Shown here: positions 36,806-45,337 of the stretch, piece by piece
Position numbering within the stretch: position 1 is the first letter of the stretch
Layout of the letters: each line of letters begins with the position of its first letter
Source of the DNA: Enterococcus sp. RIT-PI-f
GTDB taxonomy: Bacteria; Bacillota; Bacilli; Lactobacillales; Enterococcaceae
NCBI RefSeq assembly: GCF_001297065.1
Contig: NZ_LHOX01000015.1
Location: 124,001 to 188,000 of the forward strand
Length of the DNA: 64,000 bases
Direction: 5' to 3'
The notes under the pieces: model-generated
Told to the model about the DNA's origin: nothing
The model's input: only the letters and a program-made list of their open reading frames with translations
Database searches by the model: none
Made by a program: the position numbers and the translations under genes

Positions 36806-36821
36806 GGTTTAACGTTAAACC
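36806..36821 (+). promoter_or_regulatory. LacI-type operator 2
   Basis: GGTTTAACGTTAAACC is a perfect 16-base palindrome sharing the core GTTTAACGTTAAAC with operator 1. Its centre is 29 bases downstream of operator 1, close to three helical turns. Confidence 0.8.
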
Positions 36822-36843
36822 AAATGAAAAAGAGGTGAAATTA

Positions 36844-36873
36844 ATGCTAGACAAAACGATTATTTTTAACTAG
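36844..36873 (+). CDS. Possible nine-residue leader peptide
   Basis: ATG CTA GAC ... AAC TAG encodes MLDKTIIFN. It has a good ribosome-binding site (AAAGAGGTGAAA) and lies between the operators and the first permease. A hairpin, GTTCAAA (36892-36898) with TTTGAAC (36907-36913), follows it. No T tract follows the hairpin, so classical attenuation is not shown. The rest of 36605-36984 holds the terminator, cre and operators listed separately. Confidence 0.3.
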   Translation: MLDKTIIFN

Positions 36874-36984
36874 GTAATTGCTGAAAATCAAGTTCAAATT
36901 TTCAAGTTTGAACGAAAGAAGAGTTATCACTAAAAGAATGGACAGTATTTATCATTAGATTAGTGTAAAAGGGAGGATTCGAGT

Positions 36985-37905
36985 ATGGGGAAGAGTAATA
37001 AAAGTTTATACAGTAGCAGAGTGAAGAATAGTCTTTCTTTGTATATATTATTAGCGCCCGCGTTAATTTTATTGTTGGTGTTTACTTATATTCCGATGTC
37101 AGGTTTAGTGATTGCGTTTAAAGATTATACTCCTTCTTCAGGTATATTTGGAAGTCCTTGGGTTGGATTTAAGCATTTCTCTCAGTTTTTTAGTTCATAT
37201 CAATTTGGCGTAACGATTAGAAATACACTAAAAATTTCGATTTACAGTATTGTAGTGGGATTTCCATTACCCATAGCACTGGCAATTCTATGTAATCAAA
37301 TCCGAGTGGAAAAATTCAAGAAATTTTTTCAAGTTACAACATATCTACCACACTTTATTTCGACTATGGTGATGTGCGGCATGCTGATTTTATTTCTTTC
37401 ACCAAATAATGGGTTGATTGTAAACTTTTTAGGTTTATTTGGGATTGATATACCAGCTCTGTTATCGCGACCTACAAGCTTTGCTAGTGTGTATGTTTGG
37501 AGTGATGTGTGGCAACATGTTGGTTGGGACAGCATTATCTTTTTGGCGGCCCTGTCAGCAATTGATCCAACTTATTACGAAGCTGCTACGATGGATGGTG
37601 CTTCTAAACTACAAAAAATTAGGCATATTGATTTACCTTTGATTTTGCCAACTGCAATGATTTTACTTATTCTACGCGCGGGCGGGCTATTGAGTGTAGG
37701 GTTTGAAAAAGTACTATTGCTTCAAAATCCATTGAATTTAGCAGGGAGCGAAATTATATCAACTTATGTTTACAAAGTAGGGTTGATTAATTTTCAATAC
37801 AGCTATTCTACTGCTATTGGTCTTTTTAATACGGTGGTTAATGTCATTATATTGATAATGGTTAACTCATTATCCCGTCGACTTACAAAAACAGGGTTAT
37901 TTTAG
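36985..37905 (+). CDS. Sugar ABC transporter permease (LplB type)
   Basis: Inner-membrane permease, 306 residues and six membrane segments. The LplB/YtpP-type N-terminus is visible (YILLAPALILLLVFTYIPMSGLVIAFKDY), as is an EAA loop (YYEAATMDGASKLQKIRHIDLP). AAGGGAGG precedes the ATG. It is the first gene after the cre/operator promoter. It pairs with the next permease and the binding lipoprotein; no ATPase gene is present. Confidence 0.9.
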   Translation: MGKSNKSLYSSRVKNSLSLYILLAPALILLLVFTYIPMSGLVIAFKDYTPSSGIFGSPWVGFKHFSQFFSSYQFGVTIRNTLKISIYSIVVGFPLPIALAILCNQIRVEKFKKFFQVTTYLPHFISTMVMCGMLILFLSPNNGLIVNFLGLFGIDIPALLSRPTSFASVYVWSDVWQHVGWDSIIFLAALSAIDPTYYEAATMDGASKLQKIRHIDLPLILPTAMILLILRAGGLLSVGFEKVLLLQNPLNLAGSEIISTYVYKVGLINFQYSYSTAIGLFNTVVNVIILIMVNSLSRRLTKTGLF

Positions 37906-37914
37906 GAGGGGAAT

Positions 37915-38811
37915 ATGGAAGCAAAAAAAGGAAGACACATGAATAGTTCGGAAAAAATATTCAATTTTTTTGTCTATGGAATAGCAATCGTTTTAATTCT
38001 CCTAATCATTTATCCTTTATGGTTTGTCATCATTGCATCTTTTAGTGACCCAGCAGATGTTGGAAGTGGTCAAGTTTGGTTATTACCAAATGATTGGCGA
38101 TTAGATGGTTATGCAAGATTGTTCGAGCAATCACTTTTTTGGCGCAGTTATTTGAACACAGTTATGTATACGGTAGTTGGTACTTTGGTTGCGTTATTTG
38201 TCAATATACCAGCAGGATATGCACTATCTAGAAAAGATTTATTTGGTCGAAAGTGGGTGGCTATCGTATTCATTGTCCCGATGTTTGTTTCTGGTGGATT
38301 GATTCCTATTTACTTAACGATTAAAAATGTAGGTCTTTTGGACACATTTTGGGTAATGGTCATTCCATTTGCGGTATCAAGTTATAATATCATTGTTGCT
38401 AGAACATTTTTCAATAATAGTATTCCCGCAGGATTATGGGAAGCTGCTCAAGTTGATGGATGTGGAACGATTCGATATTTTATCAGTATAGTTTTGCCTT
38501 TATCCAAAGCAATATTGGCGGTTATTGGGTTATGGACAGCAGTGGGTATCTGGAACTCATGGTTCAACGCCTTGATTTATTTAACAAATGAAAATCTTCA
38601 ACCATTGCAACTGATTCTTCGGAGACTATTAATTAGTAACCAATTGCTCCAAACACAAGCAACTGGAGAATTGGCTTCTGAGTTAAGAGCGACTGCTGAT
38701 ATGATGAAGTATGCAGCAATTGTTGTATCGACAGCGCCGATTATGATGTTATATCCACTATTACAAAAATATTTTAATCAAGGTGTCATGATTGGCGCTT
38801 TAAAAGAATAA
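37915..38811 (+). CDS. Sugar ABC transporter permease (YtcP type)
   Basis: Second permease, 298 residues. It has the YtcP/LplC pattern: IYPLWFVIIASFSDPADVGSGQVWLLP after the first membrane segment, MFVSGGLIPIYLTIKNVGLLDTFWVMVIPFAVSSYNIIVARTFF in the middle and PLLQKYFNQGVMIGALKE at the end. TTAGGAGGGG precedes the ATG. A second in-frame ATG eight codons later has no comparable ribosome-binding site. Confidence 0.9.
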   Translation: MEAKKGRHMNSSEKIFNFFVYGIAIVLILLIIYPLWFVIIASFSDPADVGSGQVWLLPNDWRLDGYARLFEQSLFWRSYLNTVMYTVVGTLVALFVNIPAGYALSRKDLFGRKWVAIVFIVPMFVSGGLIPIYLTIKNVGLLDTFWVMVIPFAVSSYNIIVARTFFNNSIPAGLWEAAQVDGCGTIRYFISIVLPLSKAILAVIGLWTAVGIWNSWFNALIYLTNENLQPLQLILRRLLISNQLLQTQATGELASELRATADMMKYAAIVVSTAPIMMLYPLLQKYFNQGVMIGALKE

Positions 38812-38826
38812 ATGGGGGAATGTAAA

Positions 38827-40395
38827 ATGATTGAGAAAAAATGGTCAAAGCTACTTTTATCTATTGGGGTGCTCGGAACACTAACTGCTTGTGGCAATCA
38901 AGAATCAGATATCGAGCAAAGTAATAATGAAAGCGGTAATAATAATTTTAAAATCACAACTGTCCGATGGGCTGACTGGGGAGATGATTTTACTAAAGGT
39001 TTCCTAGAAGAAGCAGAGGAAAATACAGGTATTAAAATTGATTGGGATATTCACTTATCAGCTGACTGGGGAGATAGAAAATCTGTGCTTATGGCCGGGG
39101 GGGATTTACCGGATGCTTTTTTAGGATCAATCACCTTTACAGATGCTGAAATTGCTCAAAATCAAGATGTCTTTATTCCTTTGGAAGAATTGATCGAAGA
39201 AAATATGCCGAATTTGTCTAAAATTATGGAGAGTGATCCTAAACTTAGAGCCATGATTACTTCACCTGATGGACATATATACAGTTTACCGAAAAAGTTG
39301 CCAATGCGGCCATTGATTGCAAACCAGATGTTTATCAATCAGACATGGTTAGATAATCTGGGGTTAGATATGCCAGATACCTATGAAGAATTTATAGATG
39401 TTTTAGTTGCTTTTAATGAAGGTGATGCGAATGGAAATGGTGACTTGAATGATGAAATTCCATATGGGGTTGGGAATTTTAGCGAAACTTTTTCTTTTAT
39501 TTTACCTTTTGATAATCGTCTTGGTGCAGACAATACCTATGAAATGAGCTTGAAAGACGATCAACCTGTTTATCTTCGTATTGAAGAATCCTATCGTGAT
39601 GGTATTGGATGGATGAGCGAAGCTTATCAAAAAGGATTGATTGACCCTGAATTATTTACAGCAGATACTTCTATGAGCGATGCAAAACGAATGAACAAGG
39701 ATGTTTCTCTGGTGGGTGTAGCTGCTGGATGGACAGCAGATGCTACTTTTGGATTACATGCTGAAGAATATGTTGCTTTGCCTCCACTTGTTGGACCTGA
39801 TGGCAACCGATACGTCATTTCTGATCCGGATCATTACAATTATGGGCGGAATGAGTTTATGGTGACCACTAGTTGCGAAAACCCTAGTGAATTGTTAAAG
39901 TGGGCGGATCAATTTTATACAGATGATGCAAGCATTCAAACATTCTATGGTTCATTTGGTGTTGGGGTTGAAAAAGATGGGGATCAATATACTGTGTTAC
40001 CACCTCAAAATGACACCTCCGCTGATGAATGGGCATGGATCAATTCTTTGCGTGATTTCGGACCTAAATATGTCGAAGAAGGTTTTAATGACCGAGTAAC
40101 AATCGATGAAACACAAGGAGATGGCTTGAAATTAGCTCTTGATAATCAGATCAATGAATACGTTTTGCCAGCCTTTCCAAATGTGATGTATTCACAAGAA
40201 GAACTGACACGTTTGTCTGCATTGTACGTCGATATTGGTTCATATGCTTCTCAAACAGCTGCTAAGTGGATCGTAGAAGGCGGTGTGGAGGAAGAATGGA
40301 GTGACTATTTGAAACAACTTGAAGCAATGGGAATTGATGAGTTTATGCAAATTCAACAGGATGCCTTTGATAGATACAATGCGGCATTAAATTAA
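38827..40395 (+). CDS. Sugar ABC transporter binding lipoprotein (LplA/YtcQ type)
   Basis: Extracellular binding lipoprotein, about 522 residues. The signal is MIEKKWSKLLLSIGVLGTLTAC with lipobox LTAC. The large LplA-type architecture is visible: SLPKKLPMRPLIANQMFINQTWLDNLGLDMPDTYEEF, then a calcium-site-like GDANGNGDLNDEIPYG. An ATG at 38812 is in frame, but GGGGGAA falls between it and the ATG at 38827, which I choose. The DxNxDxD-like loop is typical of this family. The ligand is unknown; the GH65 gene in the locus suggests an alpha-linked disaccharide or oligosaccharide. Confidence 0.9.
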   Translation: MIEKKWSKLLLSIGVLGTLTACGNQESDIEQSNNESGNNNFKITTVRWADWGDDFTKGFLEEAEENTGIKIDWDIHLSADWGDRKSVLMAGGDLPDAFLGSITFTDAEIAQNQDVFIPLEELIEENMPNLSKIMESDPKLRAMITSPDGHIYSLPKKLPMRPLIANQMFINQTWLDNLGLDMPDTYEEFIDVLVAFNEGDANGNGDLNDEIPYGVGNFSETFSFILPFDNRLGADNTYEMSLKDDQPVYLRIEESYRDGIGWMSEAYQKGLIDPELFTADTSMSDAKRMNKDVSLVGVAAGWTADATFGLHAEEYVALPPLVGPDGNRYVISDPDHYNYGRNEFMVTTSCENPSELLKWADQFYTDDASIQTFYGSFGVGVEKDGDQYTVLPPQNDTSADEWAWINSLRDFGPKYVEEGFNDRVTIDETQGDGLKLALDNQINEYVLPAFPNVMYSQEELTRLSALYVDIGSYASQTAAKWIVEGGVEEEWSDYLKQLEAMGIDEFMQIQQDAFDRYNAALN

Positions 40396-40401
40396 AAAAA
40401 G

Positions 40402-40436
40402 GATAAAGCTGAGGTAACAATTACTTCAGCTTTATC
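40402..40436 (+). terminator. Intercistronic hairpin after the binding-protein gene
   Basis: GATAAAGCTGA (40402-40412) pairs with TCAGCTTTATC (40426-40436), continuing inward as GTAA/TTAC. No T tract follows, so it probably stabilises the upstream mRNA or only weakly terminates. Confidence 0.55.
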
Positions 40437-40465
40437 AAATTAGTTTTCCTCTGGAAGGAGAAAAA

Positions 40466-41104
40466 ATGAAAGAAATAATAAATTTTAATAGTCCAATAAT
40501 TAAGATTCTTGGGAGAACAACAGATTTGTTTTTGCTAAATGTATTGTTTTTGGTTACTAGTATTCCTATCATCACGATTGGTGCGTCTTTAGTTAGTTTG
40601 AATACAAGCTGGCAAAAAATTTTGAAAAATAACGATGAAGGAATTGTAAAAAGTTATTTTACTTGTTTCAAAAAGAATTTTATTCAAGCTACAGTTAGTT
40701 GGGGCGCTATACTTCTTATGAGTGTTCTTTTTTTGATAGATTTCTATTTATTTGAGCAACAGACAGCACAGATAAGAGCAATAGGAATAGGAATTTTATT
40801 TCCATTTGTCTTAGCACTTTTTCTATTGTTTTTGCTCCTATTTTCTTACTTAGGGCGATATGAAGATACGATAGCAAGGAGCGTAAAGAATTGTTTTTTG
40901 ATTGCTGTCCAAAATGGAAAACAAACATTTATACTGCTTTTGTTTAATATCGCTGTAGTCTATTTTAGTTTGAGTAGCCCAGAACGTTTACTAACATCGA
41001 TTTATTTTTATACGTTTGGTGGGTTTTCAGTCATATCATTAATCAATAATTTGAGATTTAGAAAAATCTACCAAAAAGTAGAAAAAAGTTTTCTTCAGAT
41101 GTAG
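40466..41104 (+). CDS. DUF624/YesL-family membrane protein
   Basis: 212-residue membrane protein of the YesL family, found in sugar-importer operons. It opens with FNSPIIKILGRTTDLFLLNVLFLVTSIPIITIGASLVSLNTSWQ, a recognisable family start, followed by four to five more hydrophobic segments. AAGGAG precedes the ATG. Its function is unknown; the constant presence beside LplABC-type importers suggests a role in regulating or assembling them. Confidence 0.85.
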   Translation: MKEIINFNSPIIKILGRTTDLFLLNVLFLVTSIPIITIGASLVSLNTSWQKILKNNDEGIVKSYFTCFKKNFIQATVSWGAILLMSVLFLIDFYLFEQQTAQIRAIGIGILFPFVLALFLLFLLLFSYLGRYEDTIARSVKNCFLIAVQNGKQTFILLLFNIAVVYFSLSSPERLLTSIYFYTFGGFSVISLINNLRFRKIYQKVEKSFLQM

Positions 41105-41233
41105 TCCTAAAAGAATAAACGCATAAAGTGTTTAGGAAGAACTATCTATAATAATGTAGAATGAGGAAATGAACGAAAAATACTGTTTCAGTTAGTGTAA
41201 ATTCGCAAGTCTTATCAAGGAATGACTAACTAA

Positions 41234-41261
41234 TTGATGGAAAGATATAATGCGGTATAAT
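41234..41261 (+). promoter_or_regulatory. Promoter of the LacI-family regulator gene
   Basis: TTGATG (41234-41239) and a perfect TATAAT (41256-41261) are separated by 16 bases, about 35 bases before the start codon. No copy of the GTTTAACGTTAAAC operator is seen here. Confidence 0.6.
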
Positions 41262-41296
41262 AAGGGAAAACGAGTACGTTCGAAAGGACCAAGCGC

Positions 41297-42310
41297 ATGA
41301 AAATCACAATCAAAAAAATTGCTGAAGAAGCAGGTGTCAGTGTAACAACAGTTTCAAATGTTATTAATAAAAAAGCGCATCGCGTGTCCCAAGATAAAAT
41401 CGATATGATCGAGGAAATTATAAAAAAATATAATTACTCGCCAAATATGAATGCTCGGGCCCTAGTGAAATCCTCATCACGTTTGATCGGATTATTGTAT
41501 TTTTCGGATCAGAAGAATTTAGACTTTGCGGATCCTTTTGTGAACGAAATTTTGCAAGGTATCCAGCGAGTTGCAAAGGAACATAATTTCTTTACTTTAG
41601 TGCATAGCGTCACAAAAACAGAAGATATAGAAGAAGTACAGAAAAATTGGCGATTTGATGGTTTCATTGCTGTTGGGTTTAGCCAGGAACTATTTGAGGA
41701 AGTACATCAAATTATTCAAGTACCAATGATTTTCATTGATACTCATTTGAAAGAAAAAGTGTACAGTCATATCGAAGATTATCCCAACAGCTATTTTATT
41801 AATACCAATGATAAAGATGCAAGCTACAAAGCAACAACTTATTTATTGAAAAAAGGATTAACCAAAATTGGTTTCTTATCTTATGAATTTGACAAAAATA
41901 AAACATCAGTTATCCAGCAACGTTATATTGGTTATCACAATGCACTTAAAGACTATCATATAAAACTAGATGCAGATTTAGAATACACAGAAGAGCAACA
42001 AGAAGAAATCCTGAATCATCTAGATGATTTCCAAGGTATACTTGTAACGGCCGATTATTTGGCAATAAAATTCATTCACAGATTGAAACAGGAGAAGTCA
42101 TTTCACGAAAGAAAACTGTCAATCATTAGTTTTGACGATATTCGATATGCAGCTTTGAATGATCCGCCATTAACAACTATCAGGTTAGACCAAACCAAAA
42201 AAGGCGAATTAGCAATGAAAACATTAGTTAATATTGTTGATGAACACATAAAAGAAAGCCAAATTACATTATTGAATGGAACTTTGGTTGTAAGAAAAAC
42301 GACATTTTAG
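41297..42310 (+). CDS. LacI-family transcriptional repressor
   Basis: 337-residue sugar-responsive repressor. The N-terminal helix-turn-helix with hinge is IKKIAEEAGVSVTTVSNVINKKAHRVS, and the periplasmic-binding-like core includes LIGLLYFSDQKNL, DGFIAVGFSQELF and SIISFDDIRYAALNDPPLTTIRLD. AAAGGA precedes the ATG. It is the likely ligand of the GTTTAACGTTAAAC palindromes upstream of the importer and within the GH65 gene (inference from context and operator form). Confidence 0.92.
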   Translation: MKITIKKIAEEAGVSVTTVSNVINKKAHRVSQDKIDMIEEIIKKYNYSPNMNARALVKSSSRLIGLLYFSDQKNLDFADPFVNEILQGIQRVAKEHNFFTLVHSVTKTEDIEEVQKNWRFDGFIAVGFSQELFEEVHQIIQVPMIFIDTHLKEKVYSHIEDYPNSYFINTNDKDASYKATTYLLKKGLTKIGFLSYEFDKNKTSVIQQRYIGYHNALKDYHIKLDADLEYTEEQQEEILNHLDDFQGILVTADYLAIKFIHRLKQEKSFHERKLSIISFDDIRYAALNDPPLTTIRLDQTKKGELAMKTLVNIVDEHIKESQITLLNGTLVVRKTTF

Positions 42311-42322
42311 AAAGGTAGTGCT

Positions 42323-44599
42323 ATGGGTAAAATTGCAGATATGTATTATACAGTTGATCCTTGGTTGGTTTCGGAAAAAGGCTTCGAAAAGAGTCGAAGC
42401 GAAGTATCAGAATCTATTTTCTCGCTAGCGAATGAGTATATGGGAGTTCGGGGATATTTCGAAGAAGGCTATTCAGGTGAAACATTAATTGGAAGTTATT
42501 TCAACGGAGTTTATGAGAACAGTCCCCAAGAAAATCATGTGAAATACAAAGGGATTGTTGCTAGAAGTCATTTTATGGTCAACGCAGTTGATTGGTTATA
42601 TACAAGAATCTGGTGTGGTGATACTTCTTTAGATCTTGCTAATGCCGAAATAGATAACTTTGAGCGACATTTGGATTTAAGGACTGGGATATTAATTCGG
42701 AGCTTTCATTGGAAACCAAATAAAGAAACAAAAGTAAAAATTATTTTTAAACGTATGTTAAACATGGAAGAGGTGACCCAAGGATATCAAAATATCTCAA
42801 TAGAAACTCTTGAAGGAGATGCAGATTTAACAATTTTAATGGGGATAGATTTTAACACGATTCACAAAGGAGAAGGGAGAAATTTTTGGAAAGAACAAGA
42901 AAAAAATTCGAATCATTTTAGTGCTTCAATGATAGCAGAAACAAGTACGACTAAACAGAAAGTTTATGCAGGTTTTTCTATTGTAGCTTCAAAGTCCCTA
43001 GACACTCGAATCGTGGAGAGGGACAAATTTATCGGTTTTGAGTTTAACGTTAAACTTAAGGAGAAAGAAGTATTTGAAGTAGAGCGTAGGGTAACTATGA
43101 TTGTGAATAAAACGGGAATCGATGAAAGAAATCTAAGTCAAATAGGTTCTCAAGCTTTGAAATTACAATTATCCTCTAATGTAGTCTGTGAAAGAAATAG
43201 AATACATTGGAAAAACGTATGGGATCAGGAAGATATTCAAATTGAGGGAGATACGCGAAACCAACAAGGTATACGTTATTGTATCTTTCAATTGCATCAA
43301 ACCTATTATGGACAAAATCCTAATCACAATATTGGTGCTAAAGGATTAACGGGCGAAGCATACGGTGGACTTGCTTTTTGGGATACTGAAACTTGTTGCT
43401 TACCTTTCTATCTCTTAACAAATTTAAGCGCAGCAAAAAATTTGCTTGAGTTTCGATACTATACATTGCCTCAGGCGAAAGAACGAGCAAAACAACTAGA
43501 CTGCGAAGGTGCTTGTTATCCAATTGCTACTTTAAATGGTCACGAAGCGTGTGATTTGTGGCAACATGCTAGTCTGCAATTCCAACCGAGTACAGGTGTT
43601 GCTTATGGCATTTGGCATTATGTAAATGTGTCACATGATAAAGAATTTTTGTATTCCCATGGAATTGAGATTTTAATTGAAGTTTCAAGATTTTTAGTTT
43701 CTCGGGGTGCATGGTCTACAAATGGAGAATTTGGTTTTTTTGGGGTGATGGGACCAGATGAATTTCAAATGATGGTTAATCATAATGCGTATACGAATTA
43801 TATGGCTAAGCGAACGCTTGAGTATACATTAGAAGTGTTGGAAGAAATGAAGACTATAGATCGAATAAGCTTCCAATCTACTTTAGCAAAGTGTGGACTC
43901 ATAGAAAAGGAATATCAAAATTGGCAAGAGTGTGCGGAGAAGATGGTCGTACTCAAAGATGAAAATGGTTTGATTGAACAACACGATGGATTTTTTAAGT
44001 TACCGGAACTTGATATTCATTCGATTCCCGTTGATGAATTTCCGTTATATGATCATTGGTCTTATGACCGTATCTACCGGAACAACATGATTAAGCAACC
44101 TGATGTGTTAATGTTTTTGTTTTTATACAACCAATCTTTTGGCATTGCTGAAAAACAAATCAACTACGAGTTTTATGAGCCAAAAACGATTCATGAATCG
44201 TCTCTCTCTCCTTCTATTCATTCTATTTTGGCATCTGAGCTAGGAAAAGAGCAGGAAGCCTATCAATTTTTTGAATTTGCGACAAGAATGGACCTAGATA
44301 ACTTTAATCGTAATACCAGAGAGGGACTTCATACAACGTCAATTGCTTCTGCATGGATGAATATTGTTTATGGATTTGGGGGTGTAAGAACTGACGGTAA
44401 GGAGCTAATTCTTTCGCCGACGATTCCAGAAAAATGGAAGAGTTATACTTTTAAAATCACCTATCAGAAACGACTGATTCAAGTGAAAGTTGATCGGATG
44501 ACAGTAAAAATTTCTCTTTTGAAAGGGGATATACTTAAAGCCCAGATTTATAACGAATTAACAGAGATCACAAATATAGCACTAGTGATTGACAGGTGA
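42323..44599 (+). CDS. GH65-family disaccharide phosphorylase
   Basis: Predicted inverting phosphorylase that splits an alpha-glucobiose with phosphate into beta-glucose 1-phosphate and a sugar. The 758-residue protein has an N-terminal beta-sandwich, an (alpha/alpha)6 catalytic domain with FWDTETCCLPFYLL and the hallmark MGPDEF, where Glu480 is the general acid, and a C-terminal beta domain. Length and the position of the Glu match maltose/kojibiose/nigerose phosphorylases. Specificity cannot be told. No beta-phosphoglucomutase gene lies beside it. An internal copy of the LacI-type operator core lies at 43041-43056. Confidence 0.88.
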   Translation: MGKIADMYYTVDPWLVSEKGFEKSRSEVSESIFSLANEYMGVRGYFEEGYSGETLIGSYFNGVYENSPQENHVKYKGIVARSHFMVNAVDWLYTRIWCGDTSLDLANAEIDNFERHLDLRTGILIRSFHWKPNKETKVKIIFKRMLNMEEVTQGYQNISIETLEGDADLTILMGIDFNTIHKGEGRNFWKEQEKNSNHFSASMIAETSTTKQKVYAGFSIVASKSLDTRIVERDKFIGFEFNVKLKEKEVFEVERRVTMIVNKTGIDERNLSQIGSQALKLQLSSNVVCERNRIHWKNVWDQEDIQIEGDTRNQQGIRYCIFQLHQTYYGQNPNHNIGAKGLTGEAYGGLAFWDTETCCLPFYLLTNLSAAKNLLEFRYYTLPQAKERAKQLDCEGACYPIATLNGHEACDLWQHASLQFQPSTGVAYGIWHYVNVSHDKEFLYSHGIEILIEVSRFLVSRGAWSTNGEFGFFGVMGPDEFQMMVNHNAYTNYMAKRTLEYTLEVLEEMKTIDRISFQSTLAKCGLIEKEYQNWQECAEKMVVLKDENGLIEQHDGFFKLPELDIHSIPVDEFPLYDHWSYDRIYRNNMIKQPDVLMFLFLYNQSFGIAEKQINYEFYEPKTIHESSLSPSIHSILASELGKEQEAYQFFEFATRMDLDNFNRNTREGLHTTSIASAWMNIVYGFGGVRTDGKELILSPTIPEKWKSYTFKITYQKRLIQVKVDRMTVKISLLKGDILKAQIYNELTEITNIALVIDR
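43041..43056 (+). promoter_or_regulatory. LacI-type operator core inside the GH65 gene
   Basis: AGTTTAACGTTAAACT is identical to the 16-base core of operator 1 at 36777-36792. It encodes part of FEFNVKLKE in the phosphorylase. Position inside the last gene of the locus recalls the auxiliary operator in lacZ. Confidence 0.55.
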
Positions 44600-44668
44600 A
44601 GCAAGGGGATTAAGATAGAGCATGGTCAATAGCTATAAAAAATAAAACTCTGAATCTAAAAATGTAAG

Positions 44669-44705
44669 AAAACAACAGTGAATCCAATTACTGTTGTTTT
44701 TTTAA
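44669..44705 (+). terminator. Terminator of the GH65/LacI transcription unit
   Basis: AAAACAACAGT (44669-44679) pairs with ACTGTTGTTTT (44690-44700) and is followed by T. The rest of 44600-44893 holds only the promoter of the next gene. Confidence 0.8.
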
Positions 44706-44758
44706 CCTACCTATTTTGTTTCAATATAGATTGTTTTTCGGGTAACAAGTGTTTTTCT

Positions 44759-44787
44759 TTGTAAAAAAACCGAAAAAAAACTATGCT
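44759..44787 (+). promoter_or_regulatory. Promoter of the Gls24-like gene
   Basis: TTGTAA (44759-44764) and TATGCT (44782-44787) are separated by 17 bases that are nearly all A. Such an A-rich spacer is unusual. Confidence 0.5.
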
Positions 44788-44893
44788 TAAAGGGTAGGAT
44801 ATTTTCCTAGCGTTTGAAAGTTGAGTAAATAAAGTTGTGCAACAGGTGAGCGCGTTGGCATATTTGTATTCGTCAAACCAAGGAGTGTGAAAA

Positions 44894-45319
44894 ATGACAT
44901 ACGATCAACAAACAGAAAATCAGCAAGAACCAACGAATGAACTGTCCTTTGAAGAGAAAGTCATTGAAACGATTATTGCTGCAGCATTGACATCCGTGGA
45001 TGGGTTGATCAGCTTGAATGGCCGATTCATTACCGACGAAACAGAAGCCCTTGAAAAACAGGAACAAGTCGCTTCTGGGATCAATGTTGAGATTGGCAAA
45101 GAAGAAATCGCTGTTGATTTAGAAGTAGTCGTGCTTTATGGGAAAGATATGCCGAAATTATTTGGACAGGTTCAAGAAATCGTGTTGCAAGAAGTCAGCC
45201 GGTTGACCACATTAACTGTCAAAGAAATCAATATTCGTATTGCGGATGTCGTGACGCAAGAAACCTTTGAAAAGATGGAAGATAGCACTTCACAGCAAGA
45301 AACAAATCAAAATCAGTAA
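44894..45319 (+). CDS. Asp23/Gls24-family envelope stress protein
   Basis: 141-residue member of the Asp23/Gls24 family, linked to cell-envelope and general stress responses in enterococci and staphylococci. The family core reads FEEKVIETIIAAALTSVDGLISLNG, then GINVEIGKEEIAVDLEVVVLYGKDMPKLFGQVQEIVLQEVSRLTTLTVKEINIRIADV. The tail is Gln/Glu-rich. AAGGAG precedes the ATG. Gls24 paralogues often occur in clusters, but only one is seen here, followed by an spx-like gene. Confidence 0.9.
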   Translation: MTYDQQTENQQEPTNELSFEEKVIETIIAAALTSVDGLISLNGRFITDETEALEKQEQVASGINVEIGKEEIAVDLEVVVLYGKDMPKLFGQVQEIVLQEVSRLTTLTVKEINIRIADVVTQETFEKMEDSTSQQETNQNQ

Positions 45320-45337
45320 GAAAGGAAGAATGATCAA

